The notes beneath the pieces were generated by a model. It was not told the DNA's origin and made no database searches. It worked only from the letters and a program-made list of their open reading frames with translations. This document shows positions 33,943 through 35,010 of a DNA stretch of 35,010 bases, piece after piece (position 1 is the first letter of the stretch; each line of letters begins with the position of its first letter). The translations under genes were made by a program, and so were the position numbers. Origin of the DNA: Branchiostoma floridae (taxonomy: Eukaryota > Chordata > Leptocardii > Amphioxiformes > Branchiostomatidae); contig NC_049992.1 in NCBI RefSeq assembly GCF_000003815.2, forward strand, positions 13,633,791-13,668,800, given 5' to 3'.

Positions 33943-34601
33943 ACCAAAGCTACAGTCTTCACCGAAGTGGTATCTTTTGTCAAAGGTAGGTGACGGGTGT
34001 TGCACTGTATTAGGACGGCTGCCTTACTTTCTGCAATGGCATTTCACTACTCTTCTTCGATTGAAACTCTCCTCTTATGTTTCGGGACTTAACTGAACAC
34101 CAGTGGCCTGGCTATAACCTTTTGTATTTCGGAATCAAGCATAATGATAATTGGGTGAGCATGAGGAAGGGAATGCCATTGCCATCGTATGCTCTCTACA
34201 ACACAACCAAATTTCCTATGATTCTTTTTCAAAGGAAATAAATGGAACAATTTGCATGGACGCGGATCCTACTAGTTTTACAGTGCTGGGTAGTCTGAAA
34301 CGCTTCCATTCATACAGCTTAATCAAGTTTTGCAATGGAACTAAAGCATAGGCAGCATGGCGATCACCCTACAGATTTTTTTGACTGAAGCATTTCATAA
34401 GTTTAAGGGGCTAACAACAGTAGATACAAAGGGCAGTGATTGTGAATGCTCTACCAAGGACAAATTTCTTCAGTTAAAAAGCAACGCTAGCACTGTAGCA
34501 TTTTACATCTTATCAAATATGGTCTTCTGTTCTTGTCATGTTTTCTTTTTACAACAAGTTGTTCACGTATGTTACAGGCGTAAAACACTCAACCGACCAA
34601 C
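33943..34601 (+). other. 5'UTR of actin F: leader exon and 592-bp intron
   Basis: The leader exon runs from about 33943 (about 31 nt after TATA) to 33985 and ends GTCAAAG before donor GTAGGT. The intron is 33986-34577, with acceptor CACGTATGTTACAG, and the UTR 34578-34601 leads to CCAACATG. The leader is unlike those of the A/B and C/D/E types. Confidence 0.7.
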
Positions 34602-34973
34602 ATGTCTGACGAAGAGGAGGAAGCTACTCCCCTGGTCTGCGACAATGGCTCCGGACTGGTCAAGGCTGGCTTCGCCGGCGACGACGCCCCCAGGGCTGTC
34701 TTCCCATCCATCGTCGGCCGCCCAAGGCATCAGGGCGTGATGGTCGGTATGGGTCAGAAGGACGCCTACGTGGGTGACGAGGCTCAGAGCAAGAGGGGTA
34801 TCCTGACCCTGAAGTACCCAGTCGAGCACGGCATCGTCACCAACTGGGACGATATGGAGAAGGTCTGGCACCACACCTTCTACAACGAGCTGCGTATCGC
34901 CCCCGAGGAGAACCCCTGCCTGCTGACAGAGGCTCCCCTGAACCCCAAGGCCAACAGGGAAAAGATGACCCAT
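34602..34973 (+). CDS. actin F, first coding exon (gene continues beyond the window)
   Basis: This 372-nt exon encodes [11 protein letters not shown] through to EKMTH, the first 124 residues. It includes the DNGSG loop, the D-loop and the YPVEHG histidine. It is nearly identical to E; by eye I see one silent change near the start and the last base. Where A to E end ATGACCCAG before GT, F has ATGACCCAT. This changes Gln124 to His (Gln121 in mature numbering) and replaces the usual exon-final G of the donor site. The intron begins GTCAGTCATGTCAAGGATAA, like that of D. Exons 2-4 lie outside the window, so whether F is intact is unknown. Confidence 0.93.
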
Positions 34974-35010
34974 GTCAGTCATGTCAAGGATAACCCAATT
35001 TTCTTCCCTT

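Overview
The window looks like genomic DNA from an invertebrate deuterostome, most likely a cephalochordate (amphioxus, Branchiostoma). It holds spliced, GC-rich, almost identical actin genes in AT-rich, repeat-littered DNA. The introns sit at classical deuterostome actin positions (about 121/122, 204 and 267/268 in mature-actin numbering), and the mobile elements are eukaryotic (a mariner relic, a tRNA-derived SINE, LINE-like tails). The species is inferred; no database was consulted.

The core is a cluster of six actin genes, named A to F here. A (1479-3047) and B (9145-10698) are on the minus strand. C (16138-17742), D (20959-22636), E (26923-28592) and F (34602 to beyond the window end) are on the plus strand, so two arrays diverge from a spacer near 11.8-13.4 kb. 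A to E are complete. Each has a non-coding first exon, a 5'UTR intron and four coding exons of 372, 247, 192 and 326 nt that join to a 378-residue actin. F shows its promoter, leader exon and first coding exon only.

Three promoter types occur. A and B share a core promoter with TTTAAAAG and a common leader exon. C, D and E share an ordered set: CArG box CCATATTAGG, an MEF2-like site, octamer ATGCAAAT, then TATAAATA and a common leader exon. F has its own leader but keeps octamer and TATA at nearly the same spacing. CArG and MEF2 sites point to SRF/MEF2-driven, muscle-type expression.

The paralogues are mosaic. Coding exons are almost identical, while introns and UTRs switch partners, and gene A carries an exon3-intron3-exon4 segment of the C/E type inside a B-type gene. 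This indicates gene conversion, some of it between inverted copies. The encoded actin is unusual: it mixes muscle and cytoplasmic diagnostic residues and changes several normally invariant positions.

Region by region: 1-712, an 11-bp minisatellite; 735-3932, the A duplication unit; 3933-8225, spacer with nothing recognised; 8226-11755, the B duplication unit; 11756-13440, spacer; 13440-18580, the C unit; 18580-18876, a LINE-like tail; 18877-23375, the D unit; 23375-29850, the E unit with several insertions; 29900-30140, a SINE; 31676-32252, an internally deleted mariner; 32798-32940, a retroposon 3' end; 33880-35010, the F promoter and 5' gene end.
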